A stretch of 64,000 bases of DNA from Siphonodentalium dalli (Eukaryota > Mollusca > Scaphopoda > Gadilida > Siphonodentaliidae). Location: contig CP136064.1 in the NCBI GenBank assembly GCA_032622095.1, positions 139,949,954-140,013,953 of the forward strand, written 5' to 3'. Below the pieces are notes generated by a model. The model saw only the letters and a list, made by a program, of their open reading frames with translations. It was not told the origin of the DNA and made no database searches. How positions within the stretch are numbered: the stretch's first letter is position 1; the number at the start of each line of letters is the position of its first letter. Position numbers and translations under genes: made by a program. Of the stretch, positions 56,697 through 64,000 are shown piece after piece.

Positions 56697-59600
56697 TATA
56701 TGGAAGTATCAAAATTCTGCAGGCCAGAATTTTAACCCTCTAGTTCAATTTATTATTTTTTTCCATTATTATTATTCTTAGCAATTTTGTAACTCATTTA
56801 TCTCTGGAAGTACAATATATAGAGATCTGGAATTTCGTACGTATATACACATATACTAATTCTAACTGAATAGACTATATAGAATATTGTCCAAGCTTGA
56901 TTTTCAGAGTTATCTCCCCTTTGTGAACAAATGGGGTTGCTGTATCTCGAAAAATATGAGCAGCAGAGACACCAAATTTGGACCATATGTACAACTCAGT
57001 ATGCCATATTGGGTGAATGCATTACAATTTATGTCCGCGCTTTCGCCACAGAGTTGTCGCCCATGGTTAGCAAAACTCGATTTATTTCATATCCTGTGTC
57101 TGGCTATGGCATGCAAGATATCCAGATTTGAGAGCTTCTATGCGGTTAGTCATTAGAAACTTGATACGAAAAAAAGTTTTGAACAGGGACGGCCTTATTT
57201 TTTGGGGTTTGGGTGGGGGCAAAATTTTCGCAAATTTTTTTTTGCGATGATTTTAACAATTTTTACTGTCGTGTATCTATAGGACGTACTAATGATCCTC
57301 CTGAAAGAATTTTGTAAATCGGTTGAGAAATGTCCAAGTTACAGACCATCGAATATTGTATTCATACATCAATTGAGGAGAAAGTGCTTGTCACTCTATC
57401 TCCTCATAGACGACGCACATAAACTGGATTTGGTTTATGTGAGCTTGTTATACATAGAGAGAACACGAGTTGGTAAAATTTTGACCAAGATTGAGTGAAA
57501 TTTGTCCGCACTAGGGATGGGGTAAAAATTGGTCATTTTTTTGTTGTCTCCGATTTGAACCAAAATTGTTGTGAAGTATCTATAATATGTACTGAGGGCC
57601 ATTATGAGTGAATTTTGTGAATCGGTTGTCAAATGTAGAAATTGTGGCCACTTCCTTTTTTTCAAGTTTACAGAAAATGCACTATGAATTTAAATTCCTT
57701 CAACCAATCGTCACGTGTTTGGTGTCATTCGATGGGGAATTTCTAGTACTTCTAAACTTACCTACTTGCCGTATTATGTCGATAGAGGCGAGAGATATTC
57801 GAAAAGTATGAACAGAACAACATACATATTGGCCTACATTATAAAATATCGGCACAATAACTCACCAAAACCCTGGTAAATATTATAGGGGCATCAAATA
57901 CGAACACAATGACGCAAAAATTAGCAAGATATCTCAAAAATTGGCCGAGATATGGCGACTTTTCTATCCACGTCACCAAATTTCGAGGCATGGGTGGAGG
58001 TCACACCAGAACGTTCAAACTGAACACAGAAATGTCAATAAACCATAATATCGACATACCAATCAATTTCGCGCGATTCCCTTATTATACTTCCATATTT
58101 TAATATGGAAGTATATTGTTATTCAATTTATTATTTTTTTCCATTATTATTATTCTTAGCAATTTTGTAACTCATTTATCTCTGGAAGTACAATATATAG
58201 AGATCTGGAATTTCGTACGTATATACACATATACTAATTCTAACTGAATAGACTATATACAATATTGTCCAAGCTTGATTTTCAGAGTTATCTCCCCTTT
58301 GTAAACAAATGGGGTTGCTGTATCTCGAAAAATATGAGCAGCAGAGACACCAAATTTGGACCATATGTACAACTCAGTATGCCATATTGGGTGAATGCAT
58401 TACAATTTATGTCCGCGCTTTCGCCACAGAGTTGTCGCCCATGGTTAGCAAAACTCGATTTATTTCATATCCTGTGTCTGGCTATGGCATGCAAGATATC
58501 CAGATTTGAGAGCTTCTATGCGGTTAATCATTAGAAACTTGATACGAAAAAAAGTTTTGAACAGGGACGGCCTTATTTTTTGGGGTTTGGGTTCTAGAAT
58601 TTTTTTTTGCGATGATTTTAACTATTTTTACTGTCGTGTATCTATAAGACGTACTAATGATCCTCCTGAAAGAATTTTGTAAATCGGTTGAGAAATGTCC
58701 AAGTTACAGACCATCGAATATTGTATTCATACATCAATTGAGGAGAAAGTGCTTGTCACTCTATCTGCTCCTAGACGACGCACATAAACTGGATTTGGTT
58801 TATGTGAGCTTGTTATGCATAGAGAGAACACGAGTTGGTAAAATTTTGACCAAGATTGAGTGAAATTTGTCCGCACTAGGGATGGGGTAAAAATTGGTCA
58901 TTTTTTTGTTGTCTCCGATTTGAACCAAAATTGTTGTGAAGTATCTATAATATGTACTGAGGGCCATTATGAGTGAATTTTGTGAATCGGTTGTCAAATA
59001 TAGAAATTGTGGCCACTTCCTTTTTTTCAAGTTTACAGAAAATGCACTATGAATTTAAATTCCTTCAACCAATCGTCACGTGTTCGGTGTCATTCGATGG
59101 GGAATTTCTAGTACTTCTAAACGATTACCTACTTGCCGTATTATGTCGATAGAGGCGAGAGATATTCGAAAAGTATGAACAGAACAACATACATATTGGC
59201 CTACATTATAAAATATCGGCACAATAACTCACCAAAACCCTGGTAAATATTATAGGGGCATAAAATACGAACACAATGACGCAAAAATTAGCAAGATATC
59301 TCAAAAATTGGCCGAGATATGGCGACTTTTCTATCCACGTCACCAAATTTCGAGGCATGGGTGGAGGTCACACCAGAACGTTCAAACTGAACACAGAAAT
59401 GTCAATAAACCATAATATCGACATACCAATCAATTTCGCGCGATTCCCTTATTATACTTCCATATTTTAATATGGAAGTATATTGTTATTCAATTTATTA
59501 TTTTTTTCCATTATTATTATTCTTAGCAATTTTGTAACTCATTTATCTCTGGAAGTACAATATATAGAGATCTGGAATTTCGTACGTATATACACATATA

Positions 59601-62600
59601 CTAATTCTAACTGAATAGACTATATACAATATTGTCCAAGCTTGATTTTCAGAGTTATCTCCCCTTTGTAAACAAATGGGGTTGCTGTATCTCGAAAAAT
59701 ATGAGCAGCAGAGACACCAAATTTGGACCATATGTACAACTCAGTATGCCATATTGGGTGAATGCATTACAATTTATGTCCGCGCTTTCGCCACAGAGTT
59801 GTCGCCCATGGTTAGCAAAACTCGATTTATTTCATATCCTGTGTCTGGCTATGGCATGCAAGATATCCAGATTTGAGAGCTTCTATGCGGTTAATCATTA
59901 GAAACTTGATACGAAAAAAAGTTTTGAACAGGGACGGCCTTATTTTTTGGGGTTTGGGTTCTAGAATTTTTTTTTGCGATGATTTTAACTATTTTTACTG
60001 TCGTGTATCTATAAGACGTACTAATGATCCTCCTGAAAGAATTTTGTAAATCGGTTGAGAAATGTCCAAGTTACAGACCATCGAATATTGTATTCATACA
60101 TCAATTGAGGAGAAAGTGCTTGTCACTCTATCTGCTCCTAGACGACGCACATAAACTGGATTTGGTTTATGTGAGCTTGTTATGCATAGAGAGAACACGA
60201 GTTGGTAAAATTTTGACCAAGATTGAGTGAAATTTGTCCGCACTAGGGATGGGGTAAAAATTGGTCATTTTTTTGTTGTCTCCGATTTGAACCAAAATTG
60301 TTGTGAAGTATCTATAATATGTACTGAGGGCCATTATGAGTGAATTTTGTGAATCGGTTGTCAAATATAGAAATTGTGGCCACTTCCTTTTTTTCAAGTT
60401 TACAGAAAATGCACTATGAATTTAAATTCCTTCAACCAATCGTCACGTGTTCGGTGTCATTCGATGGGGAATTTCTAGTACTTCTAAACGATTACCTACT
60501 TGCCGTATTATGTCGATAGAGGCGAGAGATATTCGAAAAGTATGAACAGAACAACATACATATTGGCCTACATTATAAAATATCGGCACAATAACTCACC
60601 AAAACCCTGGTAAATATTATAGGGGCATAAAATACGAACACAATGACGCAAAAATTAGCAAGATATCTCAAAAATTGGCCGAGATATGGCGACTTTTCTA
60701 TCCACGTCACCAAATTTCGAGGCATGGGTGGAGGTCACACCAGAACGTTCAAACTGAACACAGAAATGTCAATAAACCATAATATCGACATACCAATCAA
60801 TTTCGCGCGATTCCCTTATTATACTTCCATATTTTAATATGGAAGTATATTGTTATTCAATTTATTATTTTTTTCCATTATTATTATTCTTAGCAATTTT
60901 GTAACTCATTTATCTCTGGAAGTACAATATATAGAGATCTGGAATTTCGTACGTATATACACATATACTAATTCTAACTGAATAGACTATATACAATATT
61001 GTCCAAGCTTGATTTTCAGAGTTATCTCCCCTTTGTAAACAAATGGGGTTGCTGTATCTCGAAAAATATGAGCAGCAGAGACACCAAATTTGGACCATAT
61101 GTACAACTCAGTATGCCATATTGGGTGAATGCATTACAATTTATGTCCGCGCTTTCGCCACAGAGTTGTCGCCCATGGTTAGCAAAACTCGATTTATTTC
61201 ATATCCTGTGTCTGGCTATGGCATGCAAGATATCCAGATTTGAGAGCTTCTATGCGGTTAATCATTAGAAACTTGATACGAAAAAAAGTTTTGAACAGGG
61301 ACGGCCTTATTTTTTGGGGTTTGGGTTCTAGAATTTTTTTTTGCGATGATTTTAACTATTTTTACTGTCGTGTATCTATAAGACGTACTAATGATCCTCC
61401 TGAAAGAATTTTGTAAATCGGTTGAGAAATGTCCAAGTTACAGACCATCGAATATTGTATTCATACATCAATTGAGGAGAAAGTGCTTGTCACTCTATCT
61501 GCTCCTAGACGACGCACATAAACTGGATTTGGTTTATGTGAGCTTGTTATGCATAGAGAGAACACGAGTTGGTAAAATTTTGACCAAGATTGAGTGAAAT
61601 TTGTCCGCACTAGGGATGGGGTAAAAATTGGTCATTTTTTTGTTGTCTCCGATTTGAACCAAAATTGTTGTGAAGTATCTATAATATGTACTGAGGGCCA
61701 TTATGAGTGAATTTTGTGAATCGGTTGTCAAATATAGAAATTGTGGCCACTTCCTTTTTTTCAAGTTTACAGAAAATGCACTATGAATTTAAATTCCTTC
61801 AACCAATCGTCACGTGTTCGGTGTCATTCGATGGGGAATTTCTAGTACTTCTAAACGATTACCTACTTGCCGTATTATGTCGATAGAGGCGAGAGATATT
61901 CGAAAAGTATGAACAGAACAACATACATATTGGCCTACATTATAAAATATCGGCACAATAACTCACCAAAACCCTGGTAAATATTATAGGGGCATAAAAT
62001 ACGAACACAATGACGCAAAAATTAGTAAGATATCTCAAACATTGGCCGAGATATGGCGACTTTTCTATCCACGTCACCAAATTTCGAGGCATGGGTGGAG
62101 GTCACACCAGAACGTTCAAACTGAACACAGAAATGTCAATAAACCATAATATCGACATACCAATCAATTTCGCGCGATTCCCTTATTATACTTCCATATT
62201 TTAATATGGAAGTATATTGTTATTCAATTTATTATTTTTTTCCATTATTATTATTCTTAGCAATTTTGTAACTCATTTATCTCTGGAAGTACAATATATA
62301 GAGATCTGGAATTTCGTACGTATATACACATATACTAATTCTAACTGAATAGACTATATACAATATTGTCCAAGTTTGATTTTCAGAGTTATCTCCCCTT
62401 TGTGAACAAATGGGGTTGCTGTATCTCGAAAAATATGAGCAGCAGAGACACCAAATTTGGACCATATGTACAACTCAGTATGCCATATTGGGTGAATGCA
62501 TTACAATTTATGTCCGCGCATTCGCCACAGAGTTGTCGCCCATGGTTAGCAAAACTCGATTTATTTCATATCCTGTGTCTGGCTATGGCATGCAAGATAT

Positions 62601-64000
62601 CCAGATTTGAGAGCTTCTATGCGGTTAATCATTAGAAACTTGATACGAAAAAAAGTTTTGAACAGGGACGGCCTTATTTTTTGGGGTTTGGGTGGGGGCA
62701 AAATTTTCGCAAATTTTTTTTTGCGATGATTTTAACTATTTTTACTGTCGTGTATCTATAGGACGTACTAATGATCCTCCTGAAAGAATTTTGTAAATCG
62801 GTTGAGAAATGTCCAAGTTACAGACCATCGAATATTGTATTCATACATCAATTGAGGAGAAAGTGCTTGTCACTCTATCTCCTCCTAGACGACGCACATA
62901 AACTGGATTTGGTTTATGTGAGTGTGTTATACATAGAGAGAACACGAGTTGGTAAAATTTTGACCAAGATTGAGTGAAATTTGTCCGCACTAGGGATGGG
63001 GTAAAAATTGGTCATTTTTTTGTTGTCTCCGATTTGAACCAAAATTGTTGTGAAGTATCTATAATATGTACTGAGGGCCATTATGAGTGAATTTTGTGAA
63101 TCGGTTGGCAAATGTAGAAATTGTGGCCACTTCCTTTTTTTCAAGTTTACAGAAAATGCACTATGAATTTAAATTCCTTCAACCAATCGTCACGTGTTTG
63201 GTGTCGTTCGATGGGGAATTTCTAGTAATTCTAAACGATTACCTACTTGCCGTATTATGTCGATAGAGGCGAGAGATATTCGAAAAGTATGAACAGAACA
63301 ACATACATATTGGCCTACATTATAAAATATCGGCACAATAACTCACCAAAACCCTGGTAAATATTATAGGGGCATCAAATACGAACACAATGACGCAAAA
63401 ATTAGCAAGATATCTCAAAAATTGGCCGAGATATGGCGACTTTTCTATCCACGTCACCAAATTTCGAGGCATGGGTGGAGGTCACACCAGAACGTTCAAA
63501 CTGAACACAGAAATGTCAATAAACCATAATATCGACATACCAATCAATTTCGCGCGTTTCCCTTATTATACTTCCATATTTTAATATGGAAGTATATTGT
63601 TATTCAATTTATTATTTTTTTCCATTATTATTATTCTTAGCAATTTTGTAACTCATTTATCTCTGGAAGTACAATATATAGAGATCTGGAATTTCGTACC
63701 TATATACACATATACTAATTCTAACTGAATAGACTATATAGAATATTGTCCAAGCTTGATTTTCAGAGTTATCTCCCCTTTGTAAACAAATGGGGTTGCT
63801 GTATCTCGAAAAATATGAGCAGCAGAGACACCAAATTTGGACCATATGTACAACTCAGTATGCCATATTGGGTGAATGCATTACAATTTATGTCCGCGCT
63901 TTCGCCACAGAGTTGTCGCCCATGGTTAGCAAAACTCGATTTATTTCATATCCTGTGTCTGGCTATGGCATGCAAGATATCCAGATTTGAGAGCTTCTAT
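56697..64000 (+). repeat. tandem array, second block (units U5-U10)
   Basis: U5 starts near 56697, then units begin at 58082, 59449, 60816, 62183 and 63563 (the last runs out of the window). U6, U7 and U8 are each exactly 1367 bp and look nearly identical. U9 is 1380 bp because it keeps a 13-bp segment ('tgggggcaaaattttcgca' region) replaced in U6-U8 by 'tctagaa'. All copies carry the same set of short open frames in several phases on both strands; these are kept only because the DNA is nearly identical and are not supported as genes. Confidence 0.92.
56708..56742. repeat. small hairpin at the head of U5
   Basis: AAAATTCTG-CAGGC-CAGAATTTT at 56711-56733 replaces 'attgttat' of the canonical unit start right after TGGAAGTAT. 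It has a perfect 9-bp stem and marks where the second block begins. Confidence 0.75.

Noticed and set aside
51192-63990. A set of short open frames (62-111 codons) repeated in every unit of the array, on both strands
   Set aside because: They occur in several phases of the same DNA, are kept by near-identity of the units, show no domain, and some run into the junction hairpin. There is no sign of selection on protein that could be told apart from DNA homogenisation.

Overview
The window is non-coding, repeat-dense eukaryotic DNA, almost certainly from an animal and most likely a marine invertebrate. It is AT-rich, has microsatellites everywhere, shows GT/AG exon borders, and contains several classes of non-LTR retrotransposon, TIR transposons, a foldback element and satellite arrays. 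Nothing looks prokaryotic: no operons, rRNA, tRNA or CRISPR were seen. One LINE carries a 2A-like motif in its second ORF. That arrangement is known from sea urchins, amphioxus and molluscs among others, so it supports a marine invertebrate but does not name the species.

Layout. 1-3.4 kb and 14.5-21.7 kb are a mosaic of related dispersed repeats, including a segmental copy (about 1168-2060 resembles 15254-16160, and about 2030-3120 resembles 19830-20910). 4.29-8.9 kb (minus) is a nearly full-length CR1/L2-like LINE inserted in a ~175-bp satellite. It has an SGNH-hydrolase-like ORF1 and an ORF2 with leader, 2A, PHD finger, endonuclease and reverse transcriptase. 10.5-11.0 kb has three tandem hairpin MITEs. 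11.9-12.4 kb is a TTAA-flanked TIR element with a second copy at 22.0-22.4 kb. 12.4-14.1 kb is a hAT-type element with a perfect 8-bp target duplication and a two-exon BED zinc finger but no transposase. 25.4-26.4 kb is a retroelement fragment between 16-bp direct repeats. 27.1-28.8 kb is a ~352-bp tandem array with an inverted partner at 24.0 kb.

28.8-40.4 kb holds one decayed LINE cut in two. The endonuclease half lies at 28.8-30.02 kb and the reverse-transcriptase half at 38.54-40.38 kb. Between them are about 8.5 kb of younger insertions, chiefly a 5.3-kb foldback element (30447-35783) and a CTTAAG-rich tract (36.36-37.74 kb). 41.6-45.9 kb is an L1/Tx1-like LINE with an uninterrupted 1263-codon ORF2, a poly(A) tail and no visible ORF1. 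41.2 and 47.0 kb are short and long forms of one TIR element.

The only host-gene-like sequence seen is one protein-kinase exon at 49103-49235. From 49.35 kb to the end runs a tandem array of ~1.37-1.45-kb units joined at a conserved hairpin, broken at 54.49-56.70 kb by unrelated sequence that carries an older ~360-bp degenerate tandem repeat. Most short open frames in the window are chance frames in repeats. The elements do not form a pathway; they are layers of insertion that can be put in order from their nesting.
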